From the NCBI GenBank assembly GCA_035565675.1, contig DATMSA010000105.1, positions 28,506 through 92,505 of the forward strand: a stretch of DNA of 64,000 nucleotides, given 5' to 3'. Source of the DNA: Capillimicrobium sp035565675. Lineage in GTDB: Bacteria > Actinomycetota > Thermoleophilia > Solirubrobacterales > Solirubrobacteraceae. This document shows, piece after piece, positions 34,574-46,446 of the stretch. The stretch's first letter is position 1; each line of letters starts with the position of its first letter. The notes under the pieces are model-generated. The model ran no database searches and was not told where the DNA came from. It saw nothing but the letters and a program-made list of their open reading frames with translations. The translations under genes were made by a program, and so were the position numbers.

Positions 34574-36831
34574 GCGCCGACGCCCCCGGCATCCCCACCT
34601 GGAGCCCGCACGGGAACACCGGCCCGGTGCGCGAGGCGGTCGCCCGGCTCGTCCCCGCGCGCGACGCGCTGCGCCTGGTCGCGCTCGCCGCGATGCTCGT
34701 CCTCGCGCTCGTGCGCTGGTTCGGCCTGCTCGAGCAGCCGCCGACCGCCACCGCGATCGGGTTCGCGCTCGGTGCCACCGCCGTCGCGGGGGCGCTCGCG
34801 ATCGTGCCCCGGCACCGGTGGGCGGCCGCGATCCTCGCCGCGATCGTCCTCGTCGGCGTGTCGCTGCTGGCGTCCGGGGTGCCGCTGTGGATGCTCGACC
34901 CGCGTGACTGGGGCTCGCTGGCGCCCGGCATCGCCGACGGCATCCGCGCGCTGCCCGGCATCACCGTGCCCTACGAGGAGCAGGGCGACTGGGTGCGCGT
35001 CGTCATCGGCGCGGGCGGCTGCGTGCTCGCCTCGATCGTCGCGATCGCCGCCGGCCTGCGCCGCACCGGCTGGACCGTCGTGTCGCTGAGCGTGCTGTTC
35101 GCCGTCCCGGCGATCCAGATGAGCGCGGACCACCCGTGGCTCGTCGGCGCCGCGTTCGCGCTCCCGCTGTGCCTGTTCCTGCTGGCCGAGCGCCTCACGC
35201 GCGTGCAGGCGTGGGCGGCCGCGGCGCTGCTCGGCGTCGCGACGCTGCTGGGCATGGCGCTCGCGCCCGCGCTCGACACCGAGGGCCCGGTGATCGACGT
35301 GCAGGAGATCGCCTCCGCGCTGGAGCCGCGCGAGCCCGAGCGCTTCGAGTGGACGCACGGCTACGGGCCGCTGGACTGGCCGCGCGACGGGCGCACGCTG
35401 CTGCGCGTGCGCGCCGAGCGGCCCGCGTACTGGAAGGTGCAGGACCTCGGGCTGTTCGACGGGGTGCGCTGGCGCGAGTGGGGCGGGCGGCGCTCGGCGC
35501 CGATCGCCGAGGGCCTGGACGCGCATCCGCGCTGGCGCGAGCGGATCCGCGTGAAGGTCGAGGGGATGACCACCGAGGACTTCATCACGCCGGGCGAGGG
35601 CCTGGAGGTGTCGCGCTCGCCGCGCCGGCCGGTGGCGTCGCGGCCGGGCGGCTTCTCCGTCGCCGACGACGAGGAGCCGCTGTCCAGCGGCGACGCCTAC
35701 CGGGCCGAGAGCTACGTGCCGCGCCCCGACGAGGAGACGCTGCGCGCGGCGCCCGCCGCCTACCCCGACTGGCTGGCCGAGTACACGACCGTGTTCGCGC
35801 CCGCGCGGTGGACGTCGGGCCAGGTGTTCGTGCGCTTCGCGCCGTTCGGCTCCGGCGGCGGCGCGTTCACGATCGGCCCCAACATCGGCAGCGACGACGT
35901 CGACGCGGTGATGCGAGCGTCCGGCTACGGCGAGGTGCTGGCGCTCTCGCGGCGCCTGTCGCGCGACGCGTCCTCGCCCTACGAGGTGGTCGAGCGCGTG
36001 GAGCGCTACCTCAACAGCTCGCGGTTCCGCTACGAGGAGGACGTCCCCGACCACCGCCTGCCGATCGTGTCGTTCCTGGAGGAGGACCGCGCCGGCTACT
36101 GCCAGCACTTCTCGGGTGCGATGGCGCTGCTGCTGCGGATGGCCGGCATCCCCGCCCGGGTGAGCGCCGGCTTCGCGCCCGGCAAGCGCGACGACGACCG
36201 CAACGAGTTCGTCGTCACCGACCTCGACGCGCACTCGTGGGTCGAGGTGTGGTTCGCCGGCATCGGCTGGGTGACGTTCGACCCGACGCCCAGCGACGCG
36301 CCCGCCAACAGCCAGGCCGGGGCCGGCGGGGGGATCCTCGCCACCGGGTTCCCGGGCGGCCCGCAGCCGTCCGGCGACATCGGCGCCGACCTCGGCCCGG
36401 GCGGCGAGCCCGCCCCGCTGCCCGCGGTCGAGGGCGACGGCCGCTCCCCGTGGCCGCCGCTGGCGCTGGCCGCCGCGCTCGTCGCGCTGGCCGTCGGCGG
36501 CCGGTGGGCGTGGCTGACGCTGCAGCGCCGCCGGCGCGAGCACCACGAGGCCGGGCCCGAGGCCGACGTCGAGGAGCTGGAGCGCGCGCTGCGGCGCACG
36601 GGCCGGCCGGTGGCGCCCGGGACGACGCTGATGGAGCTCGAGCGGCGCTTCGCCCATCAGCCGGCCGCGCGCGAGTACGTGCGCGTGCTCGCGCGCGCCC
36701 GCTACGCGCCCGACGCGCCGCGCCCGACCCCGCGCCAGCGGCGCGCGCTGCGCGACGCGCTCGCCCGCGGTCTGGGCCTCGCCGGGCGCCTGCGGGCGCT
36801 CTGGGCGCTGCCGCCGCGGGGCCTACACTGA
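34570..36831 (+). CDS. Transglutaminase-like membrane protein (TgpA type)
   Basis: A 753-residue protein with about six N-terminal membrane helices, an extracytoplasmic transglutaminase-like domain, one more helix near residue 640 and a cytoplasmic tail. The catalytic triad is complete: C511 in G-Y-C-Q-H-F-S, H555 in D-A-H-S-W-V-E-V-W and D571 in F-D-P-T-P. TgpA-like proteins are linked to envelope function and may act as peptidases or crosslinkers. The GTG overlaps the DUF58 stop, completing the MoxR-DUF58-transglutaminase set. Confidence 0.9.
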   Translation: MSADAPGIPTWSPHGNTGPVREAVARLVPARDALRLVALAAMLVLALVRWFGLLEQPPTATAIGFALGATAVAGALAIVPRHRWAAAILAAIVLVGVSLLASGVPLWMLDPRDWGSLAPGIADGIRALPGITVPYEEQGDWVRVVIGAGGCVLASIVAIAAGLRRTGWTVVSLSVLFAVPAIQMSADHPWLVGAAFALPLCLFLLAERLTRVQAWAAAALLGVATLLGMALAPALDTEGPVIDVQEIASALEPREPERFEWTHGYGPLDWPRDGRTLLRVRAERPAYWKVQDLGLFDGVRWREWGGRRSAPIAEGLDAHPRWRERIRVKVEGMTTEDFITPGEGLEVSRSPRRPVASRPGGFSVADDEEPLSSGDAYRAESYVPRPDEETLRAAPAAYPDWLAEYTTVFAPARWTSGQVFVRFAPFGSGGGAFTIGPNIGSDDVDAVMRASGYGEVLALSRRLSRDASSPYEVVERVERYLNSSRFRYEEDVPDHRLPIVSFLEEDRAGYCQHFSGAMALLLRMAGIPARVSAGFAPGKRDDDRNEFVVTDLDAHSWVEVWFAGIGWVTFDPTPSDAPANSQAGAGGGILATGFPGGPQPSGDIGADLGPGGEPAPLPAVEGDGRSPWPPLALAAALVALAVGGRWAWLTLQRRRREHHEAGPEADVEELERALRRTGRPVAPGTTLMELERRFAHQPAAREYVRVLARARYAPDAPRPTPRQRRALRDALARGLGLAGRLRALWALPPRGLH
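36824..36829 (+). promoter_or_regulatory. -10 box for the TPR gene
   Basis: TACACT ends 8 bases before the GTG of the TPR gene. It lies inside the last codons of the transglutaminase gene. No ribosome site precedes the GTG, so a leaderless message is likely. Confidence 0.5.
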
Positions 36832-36837
36832 GACGCG

Positions 36838-37209
36838 GTGGCGCCGTCAGACAACGTGTACGACCTGTATCAGCGCGGCACCGCGCTGCTGGAGGGCGGC
36901 GACTTCCACGCCGCCGCCGTGCCGCTGGCCCGCGCGCGCGACCTCGAGCCCGACAAGACGTCGATCCGCGAGGCGCTCGGCCGGGCCCTGTTCCGCTCGC
37001 AGCGCTACCGCGAGGCGGCGGCCGAGTTCGAGGCCGTCGTCGACCGCGCGCCGACCAACGACTACGCGCTGTTCTGCCTGGGCCGCTCGCTGCAGCAGCT
37101 CGGCCGCCATCGCGAGGCGCGCCGGCCGCTCGCGCTCGCCGCGCAGCTCCGTCCCGAGCGCGGCGACTACCGCCGCTACCGCGACCAGGCCCGCCGCCGC
37201 GCCGCCTAG
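36838..37209 (+). CDS. Small TPR-repeat protein
   Basis: A 123-residue all-helical protein with about three TPR units from residue 8 to 110 (Y-x-R-G-x-A-L-L-E-G-G-D-F-x-A-A-x-x-P-L-A-R-A; A-L-F-x-S-Q-R-Y-R-E-A-A-A-E-F; C-L-G-R-S-L-Q-Q-L-G-R-H-x-E-A). It is probably an adaptor; the partner is unknown. The GTG is preferred because the TPR pattern begins just after it and a -10 box lies 8 bases upstream. It overlaps the convergent gene by four bases. Confidence 0.8.
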   Translation: MAPSDNVYDLYQRGTALLEGGDFHAAAVPLARARDLEPDKTSIREALGRALFRSQRYREAAAEFEAVVDRAPTNDYALFCLGRSLQQLGRHREARRPLALAAQLRPERGDYRRYRDQARRRAA

Positions 37210-37577
37210 TCCAGCGCCGCGGCCAGCCGCCGCACCGCGCCCGCGGCGTCGACGACCAGGCCGAGCAGCCGGTCCAGCTCGACGGCCGTGACCGCGCCCG
37301 CCGGCAGGTCGCCGACGACCCACACGGCGCCAGCGCCGGTGTGTGCGTAGCGGACGATCGCCAGCGACCGGTTACGGAACAGGAGCTCGTGCGCGTCGAC
37401 CTGTCCGGGGCCGAGCGCCTCGGCCTGCGCGCGCAGGAGGTCCTGGTGCAGCCGCAGGCCGACGTGCAGGGGCCAGCCGGCCACGTCGGGCACGCTCAGG
37501 CCCCACTCGCCGTCGGCCACGCGACGGCTGTCGGCCTCGATCTCGGACAGGTATGCATCGACGGTTGCGCGGGCCAT
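37206..37577 (-). CDS. Conserved-looking hypothetical protein (possible YbjN-like fold)
   Basis: A 123-residue protein I cannot assign firmly. The alternating strand/helix pattern and the block L-H-V-G-L-R-L-H-Q-D-L-L-R ... E-L-L-F-R-N-R resemble YbjN or secretion-chaperone-like folds, a weak match. There is no signal or membrane segment. The ATG at 37577 is used; a GTG three bases upstream is also possible. It diverges from the rimP leader with about 30 bases between its start and the presumed -10 of that operon. Confidence 0.65.
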   Translation of the reverse strand: MARATVDAYLSEIEADSRRVADGEWGLSVPDVAGWPLHVGLRLHQDLLRAQAEALGPGQVDAHELLFRNRSLAIVRYAHTGAGAVWVVGDLPAGAVTAVELDRLLGLVVDAAGAVRRLAAALD

Positions 37578-37607
37578 CACCCCATCCTCGCAGCGCCCCG
37601 GTGGTGC

Positions 37608-37690
37608 TACGCTCATCAGCACAGCTTTCGATTGCCGGCCGCCTGGCCGGAGCCGTACCGAAAGTGGGCGATCGCCCGCTTTTTTTGTTT
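37608..37690 (+). promoter_or_regulatory. Attenuator-like leader before rimP-nusA-infB
   Basis: TACGCT at 37608-37613 is a likely -10. The following leader has a perfect hairpin CCGGCC-GCCT-GGCCGG (37635-37650) enclosed by CTTTCG (37625-37630) pairing with CGAAAG (37659-37664). The AAAG of that second strand is also the left base of a strong intrinsic terminator: AAAGTGGGCGATCGCCCGCTTT at 37661-37682 followed by T's and GTTT. The two pairings exclude each other. The terminator ends about 37 bases before rimP. Confidence 0.75.
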
Positions 37691-37727
37691 CTTGGACCAC
37701 CCGCACGACGGAGGAAGGAGGGAAGGC

Positions 37728-38141
37728 ATGCACCCGATCCAGAGCCAGATCGAGGGCCGGCTCGCCGAGGCCGCTCCCGACGTCGAGGTGCTGCTGGCCG
37801 AGGTCTCCGGCGAGACCGTCCGCCTCTTCATCGATCACCCGGATGGGGTCACGCTCGACCTGTGCGAGCGGGTCACGCACCTCCTGCCCGACGTGCGCGA
37901 GCGCTACGCGCTCGAGGTCTCCAGCCCCGGCCTGGAGCGCCCGCTGTCCAAGCCCGCCCACTTCCGCCGCTTCCTGGGGCGCCGCGCCCGCGTGCGCCTG
38001 CGCGAGGCGCGCGACGGCCACAAGTCGTTCACCGGTGAGCTCGTCGGGGCCAGCGACGTCGAGGTGACGATCGCGGCTGCGACCGGGGTCGTCGCGATCC
38101 CGTACGACGACATCACCCGATCGAACCTCGTCGAGGAGTAG
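37728..38141 (+). CDS. rimP: Ribosome maturation factor RimP
   Basis: A 137-residue RimP that helps assemble the 30S subunit. Marks are the R-L-F-I-D-H-P-x-G-V-T-L-D-L-C strand pair, Y-A-L-E-V-S-S-P-G-L-E-R-P-L and a C-terminal SH3-like part ending in I-P-Y-D-D-I-T-R-S-N-L-V-E-E. GGAGGAAGGAGGG gives a very strong ribosome site. It is the first gene after the attenuator-like leader and probably sets expression of nusA and infB downstream. Confidence 0.94.
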   Translation: MHPIQSQIEGRLAEAAPDVEVLLAEVSGETVRLFIDHPDGVTLDLCERVTHLLPDVRERYALEVSSPGLERPLSKPAHFRRFLGRRARVRLREARDGHKSFTGELVGASDVEVTIAAATGVVAIPYDDITRSNLVEE

Positions 38142-38146
38142 CCCAC

Positions 38147-39609
<1,463 letters not shown>

Positions 39610-39613
<4 letters not shown>

Positions 39614-39858
39614 GCGAACCGATCCGACGCTGCACGGGGTGCGGTGAGCGCGCCCCGCAGCGCGAGCTCGTCCGCCTGGCGCTGACCGGGGACCCGCCCA
39701 CCCGCGCGGTGGTCGACCGGGAGCGGCGCCTCGGCGGACGCGGCGCCTACGTTCACCCGGACCCGGCGTGCCTGGAGCGCGCCGTCCGGCGCGGCGGACT
39801 CGCCCGCGCGTTCAAGGCACGCGTGACGTCCGCGCCCAACCATCTAGACTCGGATTAG
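39610..39858 (+). CDS. ylxR: YlxR (DUF448) RNA-binding protein, apparent CTG start
   Basis: An 82-residue YlxR-family protein, always found between nusA and infB. It has the motif R-R-C-T-G-C-G near residue 6, then G-R-G-A-Y-V-H-P-D-P-A-C-L-E-R-A and A-F-K. No ATG, GTG or TTG is available in frame at the right place. CTG at 39610 overlaps the nusA stop (CTGA) and gives L/M-S-E-P-I-R-R-C, the expected length. A GTG further in would remove the cysteines. Confidence 0.88.
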
Positions 39859-39861
39859 CCA

Positions 39862-42312
<2,451 letters not shown>

Positions 42313-42326
42313 GATCGTGTCGTCCG

Positions 42327-42629
42327 ATGAGCGCCTACGTCGCGCTCCTGCTGGTCGACCTGCACTTCCCGCAGGCGGGCTCCCTGAAGGCCAAGCGCAA
42401 GGAGCTGCAGTCGGTGAAGGCCCAGTTGCACGGGCGGCTGGGCTGTGCGGTCGCCGAGGTCGATCACCAGGAGACCTGGCAGCGCTCGCAGCTGTCGGTG
42501 GCGCTCACGAGCGGCTCGCTGGGCCAGCTCGACCGCCAGGCCGACTCCGTGGAGCGCTGGCTGATCGACCGGTTTCCCGACACCGTCTCCGTTCAGAGAA
42601 TCGTGACCTCCGCCGAGGACATAGGATGA
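42327..42629 (+). CDS. DUF503 family protein (YlxP-like)
   Basis: A 100-residue protein of the DUF503/YlxP family, often found between infB and rbfA. It has the marks H-F-P-x-A-x-S-L-K-A-K-R, V-A-E-V-D-H-Q-E-T-W-Q and a terminal S-A-E-D-I-G. Its function is unknown; position suggests a link to ribosome assembly. The ATG at 42327 lies 15 bases after infB, and its stop overlaps rbfA. Confidence 0.9.
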   Translation: MSAYVALLLVDLHFPQAGSLKAKRKELQSVKAQLHGRLGCAVAEVDHQETWQRSQLSVALTSGSLGQLDRQADSVERWLIDRFPDTVSVQRIVTSAEDIG

Positions 42630-42976
42630 GCAGCGACCGGATGCGCCGTGTCGACGAGGCCGTGCGCCAGGTCGTCAGCGACGCCGTGGCCCACGACCTC
42701 AAGGACCCCCGCGTCGGGTTCGTCACCGTGACCGATGTCAAGACCAGCCCCGACCTGCGCCACGCCCGCGTGTACGTGAGCGTCCTCGGCGACCGCAAGG
42801 CGCGCAAGGCGTCGCTCGCCGGCCTCGAGTCGGCCCACGGCTTCCTGCAGCGCCGCCTGTCGGACCAGCTGCGCATGAAGAACACCCCCGAGCTGCAGTT
42901 CGTGCTCGACGAGACGGCCGAGAACGCGTTCCGCCTGGAGCGGCTGATCGACCGTGAGCTCGGGGACGACGCATGA
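42626..42976 (+). CDS. rbfA: Ribosome-binding factor A
   Basis: A 116-residue RbfA needed for 16S rRNA 5' maturation and cold adaptation. It shows the KH-like fold with D-P-R-V-G-F-V-T-V-T-D-V-K-T-S-P-D-L-R-H-A-R-V-Y-V-S-V-L and L-D-E-T-A-E-N-A-F-R-L. The ATG overlaps the DUF503 stop, and the gene overlaps nrnA by four bases. Confidence 0.94.
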   Translation: MSSDRMRRVDEAVRQVVSDAVAHDLKDPRVGFVTVTDVKTSPDLRHARVYVSVLGDRKARKASLAGLESAHGFLQRRLSDQLRMKNTPELQFVLDETAENAFRLERLIDRELGDDA

Positions 42977-43968
42977 GCGTCCAGGGGGTCACGACGCGCC
43001 AGCAGGTGCTCGACGAGATCAACGGCGGCGAGCGTTTCCTGCTCGTCACGCACGAGAACCCCGACGGCGACGCGCTCGGCTCGCTCGTCGCGATGCACGC
43101 GCTGCTGAAGGCGCTGGGCAAGGACTGCCTCGTCTACCTGTCGCCCAACGACTTCCCGCTGCCCTACGAGTACCGCTTCTTCCGCTTCGACGACCTCGTG
43201 ACCGCGCGGCCGCCGGACCTGGCGGCGCGGACCACGATCTTCCTGGACTGCGGCAACGTCGACCGCAGCCCGCTCGACGTGTCGGGCCTGCCGGTCCTCA
43301 ACATCGACCACCACCACGACAACACGCGCTTCGGGACGGTCAACCACGTCGTCGACGACGCGTCGTGCACGGCCGAGATCGTGTGGGACCTGATGCACGC
43401 GCTCGGCGTGCCCGGCGACCGCGAGATCGCCGAGGCGCTGTACGTGGGCCTGGTGACCGACACCGGCCGCTTCATGTACGAGAACACGGGGCGGACCGCG
43501 CATCTGATGGCGGCCGACCTCATCGATCGCGGCATCGACGTCGAGGCGATCTACCGGCGCCTGTACGAGGGCACGCCGTTCGCCAAGCTCGAGCTGCTCG
43601 GGCGGGCCCTGCGGCGGGTGGCGCGCTTCGACGGCGGGGCGCTGACGTTCGCGTACGTGACCCTGGCGGACTTCGAGGAGACCGGCGCCGAGGAGAGCTA
43701 CACCGAGGGGATCGTCGACCACCTGCGCGCGGTCGAGGGGACGAAGGTCGCCGCCCTGGTGCGCGAGCGCGCCTGCGGCGGCGAGAACGGCAACAGCGCG
43801 CGCAAGGCATCGCTGCGCTCCACCGACGGGACCGTGGACGTGAGCGTGATCGCCCGGGCCCAGGGCGGGGGCGGCCACCGCCGCGCCGCCGGGTTCTCGA
43901 CCAACATGTCGATCGACGAGATCGTCGCGTTCCTGCGCGCGGCGGTCGCCGAGCAGCTCGACGCCTAG
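42973..43968 (+). CDS. nrnA: DHH phosphoesterase NrnA-like (nanoRNase / pAp phosphatase)
   Basis: A 331-residue DHH-DHHA1 enzyme that degrades very short RNAs and 3'-phosphoadenosine 5'-phosphate. Metal ligands lie in N-P-D-G-D-A-L-G-S, L-D-C-G-N, the name-giving N-I-D-H-H-H-D-N and V-T-D-T-G-R-F. The C-terminal DHHA1 substrate motif is G-G-G-G-H-R-R-A-A-G. Location after rbfA is common in actinobacteria and firmicutes. It appears to be the last gene of the rimP unit. Confidence 0.9.
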   Translation: MSVQGVTTRQQVLDEINGGERFLLVTHENPDGDALGSLVAMHALLKALGKDCLVYLSPNDFPLPYEYRFFRFDDLVTARPPDLAARTTIFLDCGNVDRSPLDVSGLPVLNIDHHHDNTRFGTVNHVVDDASCTAEIVWDLMHALGVPGDREIAEALYVGLVTDTGRFMYENTGRTAHLMAADLIDRGIDVEAIYRRLYEGTPFAKLELLGRALRRVARFDGGALTFAYVTLADFEETGAEESYTEGIVDHLRAVEGTKVAALVRERACGGENGNSARKASLRSTDGTVDVSVIARAQGGGGHRRAAGFSTNMSIDEIVAFLRAAVAEQLDA

Positions 43969-43974
43969 CGCCGC

Positions 43975-43980
43975 GACAAT
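43975..43980 (+). promoter_or_regulatory. -10 box for truB
   Basis: GACAAT ends 6 bases before the truB ATG and lies in the 18-base gap after nrnA. No ribosome site is present, so truB-ribF-rpsO may begin with a leaderless transcript in addition to read-through from upstream. Confidence 0.5.
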
Positions 43981-43986
43981 GGGCGC

Positions 43987-44826
43987 ATGGACGCCGTCCT
44001 GCCGATCGACAAGCCCGCCGGCGTGACGTCGCACGACGTCGTCGCCGCGGTCCGCCGCGAGCTCGGCGGCCCGCGCCGGGGCGCCGGGAAGGTGCGCGTC
44101 GGCCACGCCGGCACGCTCGACCCGTTCGCGACCGGGCTGCTGCTCGTGCTCGTCGGGCGCGCGACCCGGGCCCAGCGGGTGCTGATGGGCCGGCCCAAGG
44201 GCTACGAGGCCGTCGCGCGGCTGGGGTGGACGTCGACGACCGGCGACCCGGAGGGCGAGCTCGTCGAGACCGGGCGGATCCCGGATCTGTCCGCGCTGCC
44301 GACCGGGACGATCCGCCAGCGCCCGCCCGCGCACTCGGCCGTGCACGTCGACGGGCGGCGCGCGTACGAGCTGGCGCGGGCCGGGACCGCGGTCGAGCTG
44401 CCCGAGCGCGAGGTGGAGGTGACCCGCTTCGAGCTGCTGTGGCGGCGCGACGACCGCGCCGCGTTCGCGATCGACTGCTCCAGCGGCACGTACGTGCGGT
44501 CGCTGATCGCCGACCTCGGCGACGCCTACTGCCTGGAGCTGCGGCGCACGCGGATCGGGCCGTTCGCGGTGGAGGACGCGGCCGCGAACGCGGCGCAGGC
44601 GCTCGAGCGGGCGATCGGCCTCGGCGACGCGCTGGCCGCGGTGCTGCCGGTGGTGGAGCTCGCCGGCGACGACGCCCGGCGGGCCGCGCACGGGGTGGCG
44701 GTCGACGCGCCGGGAGCGCCGGCGCACGGCGAGGTCCTGCTGTGCGACGAGGAGGGCCCGATCGCGATCGCGCAGCCGCGGGAGGGCGGCGCGCTGAAGC
44801 CCGTCGTAGGCTTCCGGGCCGCATGA
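43987..44826 (+). CDS. truB: tRNA pseudouridine-55 synthase
   Basis: A 279-residue TruB that makes pseudouridine 55 in the T-loop of tRNAs. The catalytic aspartate is D45 in G-H-A-G-T-L-D-P-F-A-T-G. Other blocks are I-D-K-P-A-G-V-T-S-H and C-S-S-G-T-Y-V-R-S-L-I-A-D-L-G. The C-terminus is short of a full PUA domain. It overlaps ribF by four bases, so the pair is co-translated. Confidence 0.94.
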   Translation: MDAVLPIDKPAGVTSHDVVAAVRRELGGPRRGAGKVRVGHAGTLDPFATGLLLVLVGRATRAQRVLMGRPKGYEAVARLGWTSTTGDPEGELVETGRIPDLSALPTGTIRQRPPAHSAVHVDGRRAYELARAGTAVELPEREVEVTRFELLWRRDDRAAFAIDCSSGTYVRSLIADLGDAYCLELRRTRIGPFAVEDAAANAAQALERAIGLGDALAAVLPVVELAGDDARRAAHGVAVDAPGAPAHGEVLLCDEEGPIAIAQPREGGALKPVVGFRAA

Positions 44827-45713
44827 ACGTCACGCGACTCCCGGATGTCGAGCGGCGGCCGCGCCGCGTCGCGGTCGGCACGTTCGACGGCGTGCACCTC
44901 GGCCACCGGGCCGTGATCGCCGGCAACGACACCGTCCTCACGTTCGACCCGCACCCGCTGTCGGTCATCGCTCCCGGCACCCAGCCGCCGCTGCTGACCA
45001 CGCTCGACCGCAAGCTGGAGCTGATGGAGGAGCTCGCCGTCCAGGAGGTCGTGATCGTCCCCTTCGACCAGGGCTGGGCGCGCCACTCCGCCCAGGAGTT
45101 CGTCGACGAGGTCCTCGCCGGCGCGCTGCAGGCCACGCACGTCAGCGTGGGGGAGAACTTCCGCTTCGGGCACCGCGCGACCGGCGACCCGGCGCTGCTG
45201 GCCGCCGACGGGCGCTTCGAGGTGCGGATCGCGCCGATGCTCGAGGTCCACGGCGAGATCGTCTCGTCGAGCCTCATCCGGCGCCTGGTCGTCGAGGGCG
45301 ACGTCGAGACCGCGGGGCGGCTGCTGGGCCGCCCGTTCCGCTGGTGCGGGGTGGTCGAGCACGGCGAGAAGCGCGGGCGCGAGCTCGGCTTCCCGACGGC
45401 GAACCTCGCGCCGCAGCCGGGGTACGCGGTGCCCGCCCACGGCGTCTACGCGGCGGTCGCGCACCTCGACGACGGCAGCGCCGTGCCGGCCGCCGTGAAC
45501 GTCGGCGTGCGGCCCACGTTCGAGACCGAGCTGGGTGAGCTGATCGAGGTGTTCCTCATCGACTGGGACGGCGACCTGTACGGCCGGGAGCTGTGCGTCG
45601 ACTTCCTCAAGCGGCTGCGCGGGGAGCAGCGCTTCGACTCCGTGGACGCCCTCGTGGAGCAGATGCACCACGACGTGGACGCCGCGCTTGCTACCGTGTC
45701 CGGTCGCACATGA
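44823..45713 (+). CDS. ribF: Bifunctional riboflavin kinase / FAD synthetase
   Basis: A 296-residue enzyme converting riboflavin to FMN and FAD. The N-terminal nucleotidyltransferase domain (1-170) has V-G-T-F-D-G-V-H-L-G-H and later S-S-S-L-I-R. The C-terminal kinase has G-F-P-T-A-N-L and N-V-G-V-R-P-T-F. The first domain is a little shorter than usual (about 15 residues missing after the HxGH). It overlaps rpsO by four bases. Confidence 0.93.
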   Translation: MNVTRLPDVERRPRRVAVGTFDGVHLGHRAVIAGNDTVLTFDPHPLSVIAPGTQPPLLTTLDRKLELMEELAVQEVVIVPFDQGWARHSAQEFVDEVLAGALQATHVSVGENFRFGHRATGDPALLAADGRFEVRIAPMLEVHGEIVSSSLIRRLVVEGDVETAGRLLGRPFRWCGVVEHGEKRGRELGFPTANLAPQPGYAVPAHGVYAAVAHLDDGSAVPAAVNVGVRPTFETELGELIEVFLIDWDGDLYGRELCVDFLKRLRGEQRFDSVDALVEQMHHDVDAALATVSGRT

Positions 45714-45979
45714 CCCTGACTGCTGAACGCAAGGCCGAGATCGTCGAGAAGTTCGGGGAGTCCCCGCAGGACACTGGGAACACCCGCGTGCAGATCGCGC
45801 TCCTGACGGCCCGAATCAACGACCTCACCGAGCACCTGCGCACGCACAAGAAGGACCACCACTCGCGTCGCGGCCTCCTGATGCTCGTCGGCCAGCGCCG
45901 GCGGCTGCTCGGCTACCTCCAGAAGAAGGACCTCGAGGGCTACCGCGAGCTCATCCGCGAGCTCGGCCTTCGTCGGTGA
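45710..45979 (+). CDS. rpsO: Ribosomal protein S15
   Basis: An 89-residue uS15. The signature is D-T-G-N-T-R-V-Q-I-A-L-L-T-A-R-I-N-D-L-T-E-H-L ... H-H-S-R-R-G-L-L-M-L-V-G-Q-R-R-R-L-L-G-Y-L. It binds 16S rRNA early in 30S assembly. The ATG overlaps the ribF stop; TACCGT at 45692-45697 may be an extra promoter. Unlike many bacteria, pnp does not follow directly; three genes intervene. Confidence 0.96.
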   Translation: MTLTAERKAEIVEKFGESPQDTGNTRVQIALLTARINDLTEHLRTHKKDHHSRRGLLMLVGQRRRLLGYLQKKDLEGYRELIRELGLRR

Positions 45980-46446
45980 GCACCGGGCTCATCGGCCCCG
46001 GCTCTCCCGCCCCCGAGATCGCCCTCGCCACCGCCGAGGGCACGACCTTCACCGCGGCCGACCTGCTCGGCCGCACGAGCGTGCTCGTGTTCTACCCGAG
46101 CGCGTTCTCGCCGGTCTGCTCCGACCAGCTCCAGATCTACGACGAGGTGGGCGACGAGTTCGCGCGCCGCGGCGCGACCCTGTACGGCGTCTCGACCGAC
46201 TCGACGTGGTCGCAGGCCGCGTTCGTCGAGAAGCTGCGGGTCTCGATCCCGCAGCTCTCGGACTTCGAGCCCAAGGGCGCGACGTCGCGGCGGCTGGGCG
46301 CCTACCTGGAGCCGGCGGGGACCACCAACCGCGCGATCGTCGTCTTCGGCCCCGACGCGGTGGTGCGCTGGAGCCACCTGGCCGCCTCGCCCGCCGAGCT
46401 GCCCGGGGCCAACCTCATTCTCGACGCGCTGGACGCGACGTCGTAG
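45976..46446 (+). CDS. One-cysteine peroxiredoxin (AhpE-like)
   Basis: A 156-residue peroxiredoxin of the AhpC/TSA fold that reduces peroxides. The peroxidatic cysteine is C48 in F-Y-P-S-A-F-S-P-V-C; the usual Thr before it is Ser. It is the only cysteine in the protein, so the enzyme must be recycled by an external thiol, as for mycobacterial AhpE. It begins at the GTG of a GTGA overlap with rpsO. The last 32 bases overlap the convergent phosphoesterase gene. Confidence 0.9.
   Translation: MSTGLIGPGSPAPEIALATAEGTTFTAADLLGRTSVLVFYPSAFSPVCSDQLQIYDEVGDEFARRGATLYGVSTDSTWSQAAFVEKLRVSIPQLSDFEPKGATSRRLGAYLEPAGTTNRAIVVFGPDAVVRWSHLAASPAELPGANLILDALDATS

Noticed and set aside
31483..36657. Very long minus-strand open frame (1724 codons) opposite coaBC, moxR, DUF58 and the transglutaminase gene
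   Set aside because: It is low-complexity Arg/Ala/Gly/Pro sequence typical of the complement of GC-rich coding DNA and has no domain. The plus-strand genes here have clear catalytic motifs.
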